Shown here: piece by piece, positions 7,911 through 16,402 of the stretch | Layout of the letters: each line of letters starts with the position of its first letter | Numbering within the stretch: position 1 is the stretch's first letter | Assembly: GCF_023509475.1 (NCBI RefSeq) | Contig: NZ_JAKSDZ010000004.1 | Location: forward strand, 1 to 64,000 | Direction of reading: 5' to 3' | Source of the DNA: Aestuariirhabdus haliotis | GTDB taxonomy: Bacteria > Pseudomonadota > Gammaproteobacteria > Pseudomonadales > Aestuariirhabdaceae | Length of the DNA stretch: 64,000 bases | Made by a program: the position numbers and the translations under genes | The notes under the pieces: generated by a model | What the model was told of the DNA's origin: nothing | The model's input: the letters and a program-made list of their open reading frames with translations, nothing else | Databases searched by the model: none

Positions 7911-8648
7911 TTAGTGTAAGCCGTACGCTTGTTGCAAGCGTTTTAATTCACCGCTGTCATTGAGCTGGCCAAGAGCCTGAGCGAAGGCGTCAACGTGATT
8001 GTGTAAGCGGCCCCGGGATGACAGTGTGATATAAACCCCGAGAGTGGCAATCGGCGGCTCTATGGCTTCAACCACATTGTTCAGATTACGCCGTTCGAAA
8101 ACTGTCCGTGCATTTCGAATATTACCGACGGCAAGATCGTAATGACCTTTACCAACGGCACGCAGTGCTGCATCCAAAGACTCGAGTTCATTGATTCGTA
8201 GCGACTTGCTCTGTTTATCAAAAACTTCTCCATTACTCCAACCCCGTACCACTGCGATACGTTTGCCTTGCAAATCCCGAAAGTCTCCTTTCCAGGAAAA
8301 GTCCAAATCTTTTCTGGCAAATAGCATGACGTCATCTACGTAGATGGGCGGCTCGACAAAACGCATATAAGCTTCACGTCTGGACGTATGATAAACACCG
8401 ATGACACCATCGACACTGCCTTCCCGAGCCATATGCAACAATCGCTTCCAGGGTAATATTTCAAATCTTGCGTTCAGTCCTAACTGAGCCATTACCTGTT
8501 GCGTTACCTCGACTCCCAATCCGGTAATTCGAGATTCATTTTTTTCAATCAACAAGGGAAAGCGGTCACCCGCAAAAAGATAATCTTGCGCTGAGACAAG
8601 AGTCGATGGCAGGCCTAGAAAAACAAGTATCAAGATATAATTACGCAT
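7911..8648 (-). CDS. Periplasmic solute-binding protein, family 3 (amino-acid type)
   Basis: A 245-residue protein with a clear signal peptide (MRNYILILVFLGLP, cleavage near VSAQ). The mature part follows the type 3 binding-protein pattern: FPLLIEKNESRITGLGVEVTQQV near the start, EILPWKRLLHMAREGSVDGVIG, and LQGKRIAVVRGWS in the second lobe. Such proteins bind amino acids or similar small molecules for ABC importers, and many short forms occur alone in marine gammaproteobacteria. The ATG at 8648 is chosen because GGAGG lies nine bases upstream; an upstream in-frame TTG would place that ribosome-binding site inside the coding region. No permease or ATPase is adjacent. The MITE-like element ends directly at its stop codon, so it may supply the 3' end of this transcript. 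Confidence 0.8.
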   Translation of the reverse strand: MRNYILILVFLGLPSTLVSAQDYLFAGDRFPLLIEKNESRITGLGVEVTQQVMAQLGLNARFEILPWKRLLHMAREGSVDGVIGVYHTSRREAYMRFVEPPIYVDDVMLFARKDLDFSWKGDFRDLQGKRIAVVRGWSNGEVFDKQSKSLRINELESLDAALRAVGKGHYDLAVGNIRNARTVFERRNLNNVVEAIEPPIATLGVYITLSSRGRLHNHVDAFAQALGQLNDSGELKRLQQAYGLH

Positions 8649-8729
8649 ACTATGCCACCTCCTCAATCACTCATTGAGTGTAGCTATTTTCCAGCTGCGG
8701 CTCCATTGATTATCCCAAGCATCGATTGA

Positions 8730-9797
8730 CTAGCCCCGATTGTCGTTGTTTTCAGCTTGTTCTGCGCGATGGTGTCGGAATCGGTTGGGCGGCATACCAT
8801 ACCAACGCCGAAATGTACGGGAAAAGTTACTGGCGTCGGCATAGCCCAGATCGAGCGCTATCTGCTCGATGGGGTCGTTACTTTGCAATAAGTGCCAGGC
8901 GGCTAGCTCCGCTCTGGATTCATCAACCAACTGTCGATAAGAATAGCCTTCACTTTTCAGTTTACGCATCAAGGTTCGCGGGGAGAGATGCAGCTGTTCG
9001 CATACCTGAGTTTGGCTAGGTAGCTGGGCAAGGTTACCCAACAACAGCCTGCGAACCTGATCGGTCAACCCCAAAGGCTTGTGTTGGCGTTCTAACAAAA
9101 GCTCACATTCACGACGAGCGGCTCGGTAACTGTGATCATCGGCAGCCAAAGGAGATCTCTGCAATATCGAGTTCGGCAGTACCAGCGCCAGCCGGGGCGC
9201 TGAAAAATTAACCCTGCCGTTCAGCAATCGATGATAGTGCATCTGCCATGCAGGAGCAGGGAAAGGCAGCTCGATTTCAACATGATCAATAACTTGTCCA
9301 GCCGCGGCTTCCAATAAACGTAAAATGGTTGCCACCATCGACCCGCAGATAAATTCACGCTGGCAACCCAGGTTAATTTTCTCATGCAACAGGATGGCCA
9401 GAGATTCACTTTCTGGCTTTGCCTGCAGTTCTATCGATAACACCGATTCACGCAACATCAGATAACGTTGGGCAAACTTGAGCGCCTCCCCCAGGGTCGG
9501 CGCCGACATAGCGCCAAAACCTACCACACCATGGGCAAAAGCCTCACCGAAGGTATTTTGTTCAACGCCCAACCAGGGTTTATCGGTGAGCTGTTGCGCT
9601 CTGTCAATCAGAAAAGCGATGCGCCCATAGGCCAGAAAAGGCGTGTCAGCTTGAAGGTCATCCCAGCAAAAATGGCTGCCCGAAAAGATTTCCTGATCGT
9701 TAAAGCCCTGTTGACGCAACTCGGTTACCAATAATCGCCCGTAAAGCGGGTGAAAAGACGGACGCATCCATCCATAGCTGTGATCCACTGGTGCCAT
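8730..9797 (-). CDS. AraC family transcriptional regulator, probable alkB regulator
   Basis: A 355-residue regulator. The first 200 or so residues resemble the arabinose-binding-like domain of the long AraC subfamily (ITDKPWLGVEQNTFGEAFAHG region). The C-terminal 100 residues hold the two helix-turn-helix motifs: QVCEQLHLSPRTLMRKLKSEG and IEQIALDLGYADASNFSRTFRRWYG, the second being the AraC signature. It is divergently transcribed from alkB across 150 bases. This arrangement and subfamily match AlkR of Acinetobacter and related activators of alkane hydroxylase genes, so activation of alkB by long-chain alkanes or a derivative is a good inference. The ligand cannot be read from the sequence. 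Confidence 0.87.
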   Translation of the reverse strand: MAPVDHSYGWMRPSFHPLYGRLLVTELRQQGFNDQEIFSGSHFCWDDLQADTPFLAYGRIAFLIDRAQQLTDKPWLGVEQNTFGEAFAHGVVGFGAMSAPTLGEALKFAQRYLMLRESVLSIELQAKPESESLAILLHEKINLGCQREFICGSMVATILRLLEAAAGQVIDHVEIELPFPAPAWQMHYHRLLNGRVNFSAPRLALVLPNSILQRSPLAADDHSYRAARRECELLLERQHKPLGLTDQVRRLLLGNLAQLPSQTQVCEQLHLSPRTLMRKLKSEGYSYRQLVDESRAELAAWHLLQSNDPIEQIALDLGYADASNFSRTFRRWYGMPPNRFRHHRAEQAENNDNRG

Positions 9798-9947
9798 CTG
9801 CGCTCCTGGAGCCTGTTGTTATTGTGATTGTTCAGGCTGAATTGTCAGATTATGACGATTTTTTGCCGTTTTCAACACTGGGGCTCCGAAGGCGTCCGGC
9901 GCATTATTAGCTTTACGACATCGCCCACCCCTTTGAGGTAACCTGGC
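9798..9947 (+). promoter_or_regulatory. Divergent control region between the AraC regulator and alkB
   Basis: This 150-base region must hold both promoters. It contains the small inverted repeat GTCA-GATTA-TGAC at 9844-9856, a possible regulator half-site pair. A ribosome-binding site TTGAGGT at about 9932-9938 precedes alkB. No confident -35/-10 pair was found, as expected for an activator-dependent promoter. Confidence 0.4.
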
Positions 9948-11120
9948 ATGAGTTCAGCAGCCACCTTTACTGCCGAAGACGGCACATCCTATCGCGACCA
10001 TAAACGCTATAGCTGGTTTGTTTCACTACTGGTGCCCTCCCTGACCATGTTGGGCCCCATCCTGTTTATCCTCACCGGGGACGCGTTGCTCCTTTGGGTG
10101 CCGGTTGCATTTAACTATCTGGGCATGCCATTACTGGATGTCATCATGGGAGAAGATCGCAGCAACCCTCCCGAGCAGGTCGTTCCCCTGCTGGAAAAGG
10201 ATAACTACTACCGCTACGTCACCTATGCCCTGGTGCCGCTACTCTGGATTTTCTTTATTGCCTGCGCCTGGTTTGTCGGCACCTATGAACTGCCCTGGCA
10301 TGGTTTGTTAGCAGTCGCCATAACGGCGGGAGGCACCTGTGGTTATGGCCTGAATCTGGGCCATGAAATTGGCCATAAGCCGAGCAAGCTGGAAAAAAAT
10401 CTGGCCAAACTGGTGCTATCGCTAGGCGGCTATGGCCACTTCACCCTGGAACACAATATGGGTCACCATCGCGACGTAGCCACTCCCGAGGATTCGGCGT
10501 CCTCACGGATGGGGGAAAGCATCTGGAAATTTGCCTTGCGCGAACTGCCCGGCGGCTGGACCCGTGCCTGGTCACTGGAGAGCGCTCGACTGGCGAAACG
10601 GGGGCTGCCGATCTGGTCACACCATAATGAAATCCTTCAACCGCTGGCCATCACCCTGGTTCTGTACACGACGCTGATCATTTTGTTCGGCTGGATCATG
10701 ATTCCCTTCCTGGCCCTGACCGCATTCTGGGGCGCCTTTCAGCTAACGTCCGCTAACTATATTGAGCACTACGGGCTGTTACGACAAAAGCTGGAGAACG
10801 GTCGCTATGAACGCTGCCAGCCTCACCATTCCTGGAACAGTAATCATCTGGTTTCCAATTGGGCCCTGTTCCATCTGCAGCGACATTCCGACCATCATGC
10901 CTACCCGAATCGCCGTTACCAATCCCTGCGGCATTTTGCCAACCTGCCAGAACTGCCCAATGGTTATTTCGGCATGTACGCCCTGGCTTATTTTCCGCCG
11001 ATCTGGTTTCGAGTTATGAATCCCCGACTGATACGCTGGGCCGAAGGCAAGGCTTCACGAATTAATTTCGATCCATCTAAAAAGGATGCCTTGATTGCTC
11101 GCTATGGTTTAGCCCCCTAA
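9948..11120 (+). CDS. alkB: Alkane 1-monooxygenase (integral-membrane, non-heme di-iron)
   Basis: A 390-residue inner-membrane enzyme that hydroxylates the terminal carbon of n-alkanes with electrons from rubredoxin. All histidine boxes are present: HEIGHK at 139-144, EHNMGHH at 168-174 and LQRHSDHHAYP at 310-320. The AlkB-specific signature NYIEHYGL is at 270-277 and separates it from xylene monooxygenases and desaturases. Membrane segments are visible at about 24-45, 47-66, 92-112, 118-138 and 235-268. The length is normal for the family (about 400). No rubredoxin or rubredoxin reductase gene lies in the window, so electron transfer must be encoded elsewhere. Control by the divergent AraC regulator is likely. 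The 3' end overlaps the convergent methyltransferase gene by 4 bases. Confidence 0.96.
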   Translation: MSSAATFTAEDGTSYRDHKRYSWFVSLLVPSLTMLGPILFILTGDALLLWVPVAFNYLGMPLLDVIMGEDRSNPPEQVVPLLEKDNYYRYVTYALVPLLWIFFIACAWFVGTYELPWHGLLAVAITAGGTCGYGLNLGHEIGHKPSKLEKNLAKLVLSLGGYGHFTLEHNMGHHRDVATPEDSASSRMGESIWKFALRELPGGWTRAWSLESARLAKRGLPIWSHHNEILQPLAITLVLYTTLIILFGWIMIPFLALTAFWGAFQLTSANYIEHYGLLRQKLENGRYERCQPHHSWNSNHLVSNWALFHLQRHSDHHAYPNRRYQSLRHFANLPELPNGYFGMYALAYFPPIWFRVMNPRLIRWAEGKASRINFDPSKKDALIARYGLAP

Positions 11121-11743
11121 TTCGGCTTGCGAGCAACGCCCCGAATCGAGGGGCGGACAAAAGGCGGCGCCTTACGCAAGCTTTCGCGCTCGACCCGGTC
11201 CAGCACAAAACCGGTGTCCACGATGGCTTGCTCGGTACAACGGGTCAGATGGCAGTTGCCAGCCATACGCTTCCAAAAGGGCTCTATTCGTCGCTGCCAG
11301 CGGTACCGGCTGCTTGCCTTCGGCGCTGCCACATGCTCGACAAAAAGCAGGATTCCTCCGGGCTTTAGTACCCGAAAAAGTTCCTCCAGTGCGCTGGGTT
11401 GATGACTTACGGAGCAGAGCACCAGGCTGGACACCACGCAATCGACCGAACCGTCCTCGACCACCAGCTGCTCGCCACTGAAACTGGCCAGATTGATTTG
11501 TAAATCCCAGTCCTGACTGGACAACCGACGATCTAACTGACGACGCATGGCATCATCGGGTTCACACAACAGAAGCTCCTCAATACCCTTGGGATATAGC
11601 GGCAAACTGGCACCGGTACCCGCTCCAATTTCCAACACCCGGCCATAGCATTGCCCTAATAACTCACCCCTCCACTGCTGTAAACAGGCCTGCTCCGTAC
11701 CCCGCATAATGCGATCGTAAATAACCGCCATTAGCCTAGACAT
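11117..11743 (-). CDS. Class I SAM-dependent methyltransferase
   Basis: A 208-residue soluble protein with the class I methyltransferase fold: motif I VLEIGAGTGASLPLYP, acidic residue of motif II in LLLCEPDDAMRRQL, motif post-I VEDGSVDCVVSSLVLCSV, and LKPGGILLFVEHV. It resembles the short UbiE/PMT-like methyltransferases often annotated as phospholipid methyltransferases. The substrate is not known. The ATG at 11743 is chosen because GAGGGG lies five bases upstream; a TTG four codons earlier would fall on that site. It is transcribed toward alkB and ends inside the last codons of alkB. It follows the SDR gene by 20 bases and likely shares its transcript. Confidence 0.82.
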   Translation of the reverse strand: MSRLMAVIYDRIMRGTEQACLQQWRGELLGQCYGRVLEIGAGTGASLPLYPKGIEELLLCEPDDAMRRQLDRRLSSQDWDLQINLASFSGEQLVVEDGSVDCVVSSLVLCSVSHQPSALEELFRVLKPGGILLFVEHVAAPKASSRYRWQRRIEPFWKRMAGNCHLTRCTEQAIVDTGFVLDRVERESLRKAPPFVRPSIRGVARKPN

Positions 11744-11763
11744 AATTCCCCTCAATTTATTCT

Positions 11764-12510
11764 TTAGCGACCACCAGATACGTCGAGTAAACTCCCGGTA
11801 CAGTATGTGGCCTCATCGGACAGTAACCATAAAACCGCCTGGGCAACTTCCGTTGCTGTACCACCACGATGCATAGGAACAGTGCGGGCTACCCGGGCTA
11901 CCCGCTCGGGCTCTCCGCCGCAGGCATGTATCTCGGTATCGATGACTCCGGGTCGAACACCGTTAACGCGCACCCCCTCATTGGCCACCTCTTTTGCGAG
12001 CCCACGGGTGAAGCTATCGATCGCCCCTTTGGCAGCCGCGTAGTCAACATATTCGCCGGGAGCGCCCAGGCTGGCAGCTATCGAAGACAGGTTGACGATG
12101 GCGCCTCCCGACCCTCCATGCCGGGTCGACATTCGCTTAACGGCCTCACGGGCACAGTAAAAACTGCCAAAGACATTGCAGGCAAAAACCCGCTGCAAGC
12201 GCGCCCCATCAATATTGTCGAGACGACATTGCTGCTCCAACATACCGGCATTGTTCACCAGAGCGTCCAGCCCTCCCCAGCATCGATCGAGATGAACAAA
12301 CATCTTTGCTACCGCTTGTTCATCTGAGACATCGGCTTGCCAGAGCTCTGCCTGACCGCCCAGGGCCGTTAATCTATCCACCAGGGTTTGCGCTGCCTGA
12401 TGATTTTCACGGTAGTTGATCATCACTCGATAACCCCGTTGTACGGCAAGCTCTGCCATGGCAGCGCCTATGCCCCGGCTGGCTCCCGTGATCAACAACC
12501 GTTTCATCAT
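11764..12510 (-). CDS. SDR family NAD(P)-dependent oxidoreductase
   Basis: A 248-residue classical short-chain dehydrogenase. Cofactor motif TGASRGIG is at residues 8-15, NNAG in LDALVNNAGML, catalytic serine in IVNLSSIAA, and the active-site Y-x-x-x-K in YVDYAAAKGA. The end VTYCTGSLLDVSGGR-like pattern (EATYCTGSLLDVSGGR) is standard for the family. It looks most like the YgfF/3-oxoacyl reductase-like group. A strong AAGGAGGA site precedes the start, and the second ATG may be the used one. It is the first gene of a pair with the methyltransferase, next to alkB but on the opposite strand, so a link to alkane-derived alcohol metabolism is only suggestive. Confidence 0.85.
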   Translation of the reverse strand: MMKRLLITGASRGIGAAMAELAVQRGYRVMINYRENHQAAQTLVDRLTALGGQAELWQADVSDEQAVAKMFVHLDRCWGGLDALVNNAGMLEQQCRLDNIDGARLQRVFACNVFGSFYCAREAVKRMSTRHGGSGGAIVNLSSIAASLGAPGEYVDYAAAKGAIDSFTRGLAKEVANEGVRVNGVRPGVIDTEIHACGGEPERVARVARTVPMHRGGTATEVAQAVLWLLSDEATYCTGSLLDVSGGR

Positions 12511-12568
12511 ATCTCCTCCTTGCTAGCGACTGGCCGCTTAATCCTTACGTGCCTAATTGGCGAAAAAT

Positions 12569-12919
12569 CTATCCCGGCACCCCCCACCAGAGGGCGATGA
12601 ACAGCCCCCAGCTGAGTACTAACAACCCCCAGGCCAGGCGTGACTGGCGATAGATTACCTGTACCTCAGCCGGTACCTCCGCGACTTCCGGTTCAGGACC
12701 TGCTACCTGGCGACGCACCTGCTTGAGCTTTTTGTCCAGTTCACGGGCCTTGGCTTTCTGCTGGGCTTTGTATTGTTCGATGCCTTTCTGAATACCCTGG
12801 GCGATCAGTCGCGTCTGCTCCTTACTCTGTCCCGGTTTCTGGGTTGCCCTGGCCATCTTCTGAGCCTCTTCGGCACTACGAACCCCGCGCTGTTTCTCGC
12901 CTCGATTATGCTTCGCCAT
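12569..12919 (-). CDS. DUF2956 family protein
   Basis: A 116-residue protein. The N-terminal 60 residues are basic and strongly conserved in the family (KMARATQKPGQSKEQTRLIAQ, then GIQKGIEQYKAQQKAKAREL). They are followed by a basic helix (KLKQVRRQV) and a single C-terminal membrane segment (LAWGLLVLSWGLFIALWW). It should therefore be tail-anchored in the inner membrane with a charged cytoplasmic part. DUF2956 is widespread in gammaproteobacteria and has no known function. The gene stands alone between the SDR gene and a divergent PilZ gene. Confidence 0.85.
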   Translation of the reverse strand: MAKHNRGEKQRGVRSAEEAQKMARATQKPGQSKEQTRLIAQGIQKGIEQYKAQQKAKARELDKKLKQVRRQVAGPEPEVAEVPAEVQVIYRQSRLAWGLLVLSWGLFIALWWGVPG

Positions 12920-13109
12920 ACGCCGGCTTTTACTCCCTGATTATCCGCTGCAATGATCTCGACCCGATCTCAGGCCCTTGGCCTTCAACATACCACAAGC
13001 CGTTGAGCCAACACGATCCCCAGCGGCCGCATTGCTCGTCAGTGATTGCTTGTCACTGATGGCTGGCACTGTTAGGGTTCAGACATGATTCGACAACAAG
13101 TCCTTTGCC

Positions 13110-13742
13110 ATGCTGGATAAGCTAAAACTGTTGCCCGGGCTGCCGCTGCAGCTGCAGTTTCACCACACCGAAGATATACGCGAACGCTCACGGCTGGTTG
13201 GCTATTTGTCAGGCACCAGCATTATTGTCACCACACCTATGTCCCACGGAGCGCCCCGCCCGGTTCGCCCGCACGACAAGGTAAACGTTCGATTTTTCTC
13301 GAATGAGACCAACTCCGCAGTCGGCTTTAGTACCGAAGTCATCCATGTTTCGATGGTGCCCTTCCCCAATCTCCACCTGAGCTACCCCGAATCGGTAGCC
13401 ACCGATGAAATTCGTCGCTCAGTGCGCATCGACGTACAGGAGATCGCCTCGGTCGTAATCAAGGGCGAGAAAGTTCCCACCACTATCGTCGATCTCAGCA
13501 CCGGAGGCTGCCGCATCGAAAGCCGGCAGAAATTTGCCAGCGCAGGGGACTCCGTAACCATCACGGTGAAACTGGAGGTTGCCGGTATAAGCCGGGTGTT
13601 GAACCTGTCGGGGGAAGTTCGTACCGAACTGGATAGCTATCGCCTGCCCAATTCCACTGCGGCCTACGGAGTACTGTTCGGCGAACTGGAGGATGAAGAC
13701 CAATTGCTGTTGCACGCCTATGTCTATTCCAACATGCGCTAG
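13110..13742 (+). CDS. PilZ domain protein with YcgR-like N-terminal domain
   Basis: A 210-residue cytoplasmic protein. The first 95 residues resemble the N-terminal domain of flagellar brake proteins (YcgR type), with GYLSGTSIIVTTP and VNVRFFSNETNSAVGFSTEV. The C-terminal half is a PilZ domain with both cyclic-di-GMP contact motifs: RRSVR (R-x-x-x-R) and DLSTGGCRIES (D/N-x-S-x-x-G). It should bind cyclic di-GMP and modulate motility or surface behaviour. The ribosome-binding site is weak. It stands alone, with no flagellar genes in the window, so the target (flagellum or the type IV pili encoded further on) cannot be decided. Confidence 0.86.
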   Translation: MLDKLKLLPGLPLQLQFHHTEDIRERSRLVGYLSGTSIIVTTPMSHGAPRPVRPHDKVNVRFFSNETNSAVGFSTEVIHVSMVPFPNLHLSYPESVATDEIRRSVRIDVQEIASVVIKGEKVPTTIVDLSTGGCRIESRQKFASAGDSVTITVKLEVAGISRVLNLSGEVRTELDSYRLPNSTAAYGVLFGELEDEDQLLLHAYVYSNMR

Positions 13743-13977
13743 CTCGCAGGATAGGATGGAGCAGCAATCTCTGGTATCCGCACAACCTAACGCTTGTCCA
13801 TAAGAGCTAAGAATTTTTCATCAGGTGACATACAGCGATTAACATCAAGCTAATCCGGTCACTCGACATGGCGCCTTTTGTCGTTCATTTAAGACACCGC
13901 CAGACAATACATAGCTTTCAGAAAATACCGGGTGCAAATACAGGCATTCCGCCAGCCTATGACGCAAAAGCCCTGCT

Positions 13978-14871
13978 TCAAATCGGCTCTAACGGCTTAC
14001 GGGAAAACAACCAGGCTACCAGACTGCCGGAAACCAGGTGCCAGATCCCCCACCAGGCGGCCACCAGCGCCATATGACCATTACCATCAAAGAAGGCGAA
14101 GATAATCGCCAGACCCAGACCGTTATTCTGGATACCCACCTCGAGGGTAATGGCCCGCCGATCGAAGGGCGTCAGTCCGCCGATTGTCGACATCAGGTAA
14201 CCGCAGCCCAATGCCATTCCGTTATGCACAGTGACCAGCAACAACACCGGAGCCATTACCAGATTAAACAACTGCAGGTTGCCACCCAACCCTGCCAACA
14301 CAAAGGTGATCAGCGCCAACAGCGAAAAAACGCGCAAGGGCTTCATCAGTCCCTGGGCAAATCCGGCCCAATGCTGACGAATAAACAATCCCGCCAGTAA
14401 AGGCACTAAAAGGATCATTAACAAATTTAAAATGAACTCACCACGGTCAATATCAAAGGCTCGAAGCAACGCATTGGTCTCTGCATTCAGGCTGGCCCAA
14501 AATAAAAAGTTGATCGGCAGCATCAGCATCGCGATTGAAGAAGAGATGGCCGTCATCGACACGGACAACGCGACATTACCCCGGGCCAGGCTGGTAAAAA
14601 AATTGGACATACCTCCACCCGGACAACAGGCGGCCATTAACAGCCCCAGTGCGATACCCGGGTGCATAGGCACCAGGCTAATCAACACCCAGGTCAGCGC
14701 GGGCAATAAGAAAAGCTGAGTGATGGCTCCCACCAAAATGGCTCGGGGCTGGCGCAGCACAGCAATAAAATCGGCCACCCTGAGCTCCAGTGCAATACCC
14801 AGGGTGATCAGTGCCAGAATACTGTTGAGTACCCACTGCTGACTCTGGTCATAACCGATAATCGGTTCCAT
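13978..14871 (-). CDS. Bile acid:sodium symporter (BASS) family transporter
   Basis: A 297-residue polytopic membrane protein with about nine to ten hydrophobic segments. Characteristic motifs are CPGGGMSNFFTSLARGNVALS (the discontinuous helix of the ASBT fold; CCPGG with the following S-N-F) and ITLEVGIQNNGLGLAI (the second crossing region with E-x-G-x-Q-N). BASS proteins import bile acids, pantoate, pyruvate or other organic anions with sodium. The gene starts 11 bases after an SDR dehydrogenase gene on the same strand, so the pair is probably an operon for uptake and oxidation of one compound class, possibly steroids or related acids. That substrate is inference. Confidence 0.88.
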   Translation of the reverse strand: MEPIIGYDQSQQWVLNSILALITLGIALELRVADFIAVLRQPRAILVGAITQLFLLPALTWVLISLVPMHPGIALGLLMAACCPGGGMSNFFTSLARGNVALSVSMTAISSSIAMLMLPINFLFWASLNAETNALLRAFDIDRGEFILNLLMILLVPLLAGLFIRQHWAGFAQGLMKPLRVFSLLALITFVLAGLGGNLQLFNLVMAPVLLLVTVHNGMALGCGYLMSTIGGLTPFDRRAITLEVGIQNNGLGLAIIFAFFDGNGHMALVAAWWGIWHLVSGSLVAWLFSRKPLEPI

Positions 14872-14882
14872 TCAATTCTCCT

Positions 14883-15689
14883 TCAGGCATCCACTTCTCT
14901 GCGGGTCTGTCGCACCATAATACGTGCATACACCCCGGGCAAGATTCGACTCAACAGCCAGGCAAACCAGGCGACTTTACCCAACAACAGTCTTGATTGT
15001 TGACGCTCTATGGCACCAACAATGGCTCGAGCGGCTTCATCAGGCACCATCACCCGACCAGACGTGGCAGCGGCCTGACCCGGTCTGGCAACACCTTTGT
15101 CCGGCGCGGTAGAACGTTGAGAAGACTGGGTCTGAATAAAGGCCGGACACACGGTCAACACCTTAACGCCCTGCTCAGCCAGCTCGGCCCGCAACGTTGA
15201 CAAAAAGCCTTCCAGACCATGCTTGCTGGCACTGTAGGCGCTGCGCCCGTACAAGGGCGTAAAGCCAGCCACACTGGACAGCCCAACGACCATGCCTTGG
15301 CGTTCAATAATCGAAGGTAAGGCTGCCTGGGTGATATTGATACTGCCCATCAGATTAATTTCGATGACTCGACTTAAGACCTCAGCAGCGCTGTCCTGGA
15401 AACGACTGAAGTGAGTCACCCCCGCATTGTTGAGCAGCACATCTATTGCCCCCGAATGTTGCAATATTTTTGCTACCACAGAATCACAGGCTGCACGATC
15501 AGTCACATCCAGAACATGTGTGTGCAAACGATCCGAAGACAGGGTAATAGCGAGTACATCGAGTGCTTTGCCATCAATATCGGTGGCCACAACCCTGGCA
15601 CCTTGTTCCAGCATTACAGAACAGAGCGCCTGTCCTAAGCCGCCACTGGCACCGGTGACCAGAACCACCCGATCAGCAAGTTGATACAT
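14883..15689 (-). CDS. SDR family oxidoreductase
   Basis: A 268-residue classical short-chain dehydrogenase. The cofactor motif is TGASGGLG, followed by VLLNNAG, catalytic serine in VVGLSSVAGF and Y-x-x-x-K in YSASKHGLEGF. The C-terminal 40 residues are hydrophobic and basic (AWFAWLLSRILPGVYARIM), which suggests membrane association, as in the subgroup acting on lipids or steroids. The ATG at 15689 follows AAGGAG with a nine-base gap, better than the upstream TTG. It is the first gene of a probable operon with the BASS transporter and is divergent from a Crp-like regulator, which may control it. Confidence 0.85.
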   Translation of the reverse strand: MYQLADRVVLVTGASGGLGQALCSVMLEQGARVVATDIDGKALDVLAITLSSDRLHTHVLDVTDRAACDSVVAKILQHSGAIDVLLNNAGVTHFSRFQDSAAEVLSRVIEINLMGSINITQAALPSIIERQGMVVGLSSVAGFTPLYGRSAYSASKHGLEGFLSTLRAELAEQGVKVLTVCPAFIQTQSSQRSTAPDKGVARPGQAAATSGRVMVPDEAARAIVGAIERQQSRLLLGKVAWFAWLLSRILPGVYARIMVRQTRREVDA

Positions 15690-15805
15690 CTGCAAGCACT
15701 CCTTTTAGCGGCCAATGCTGGAGCGTTCCAGTACAGCCTGTTATTCTTTTTCGTGAAGTGTAGGAGTTCCCTCTGCTCTCTGTCATTAACTCAGGTTAAG
15801 CCTGC

Positions 15806-16390
15806 ATGCGCTATCCCGACGCTTACAATATTCTCTGCCACTTTACCCCCATTCCGGCTGATCAATGGATCGAGCTGGAACAGGAGATTGGCGAACGTCA
15901 TCTGGCCAAGGGCAGCCTGTTACTTCAGCCCGGAGGCCAACCTTCGATGGCTTATCTGGTGCGTGATGGGTTGTGTCGTACCTATTATCTGTCCCATCAG
16001 GGAAAAGAGTTCACCAAACACTTTCACGGACCCGGAGACTTGTTGGCACCTCTGGCAGAGTTACTCAAAGGGGAACCATCACGGGGCTATATTCATGCCG
16101 TCACTGACGCACAGGTGCTCACCCTGCCCTACCAAAGCCTGACACAACGCTATCAGCAGGAACGTTGCTGGCTGGAACTGGGACGATGCCTTGCCGAGCA
16201 TATTTTTTTACAAAAAGAGGCGCGGGAATTTGAGCTTTTGCAGCTCAGTGCCGACCAGCGATACGATCGTTATCTGGAGCGGTTTTCCGAACGGATCGAG
16301 CAACCGCCACAATATATGATTGCTTCCTATCTAGGCATTACCCCGGTCGCGCTGAGCCGATTGATCTCAAGACGCAAGAAAGTGTCCTGA
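15806..16390 (+). CDS. Crp/Fnr family transcriptional regulator
   Basis: A 194-residue regulator. Residues of about 15-115 form a cyclic-nucleotide-binding-like beta barrel (LAKGSLLLQPGGQPSMAYLVRDGLCRTYYL and KHFHGPGDLLAPLAELL). The C-terminal part has a helix-turn-helix in MIASYLGITPVALSRLISRR. The residues that bind cAMP in Crp are not conserved and there is no Fnr cysteine cluster, so the signal is unknown. It is short for the family because the helical linker is compact, similar to the group annotated as Crp/Fnr regulators of one-domain sensing in Bacteroidetes and marine gammaproteobacteria. It is divergent from the SDR/BASS genes, its most likely targets. Confidence 0.82.
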   Translation: MRYPDAYNILCHFTPIPADQWIELEQEIGERHLAKGSLLLQPGGQPSMAYLVRDGLCRTYYLSHQGKEFTKHFHGPGDLLAPLAELLKGEPSRGYIHAVTDAQVLTLPYQSLTQRYQQERCWLELGRCLAEHIFLQKEAREFELLQLSADQRYDRYLERFSERIEQPPQYMIASYLGITPVALSRLISRRKKVS

Positions 16391-16402
16391 GTCAATCGTT
16401 GC

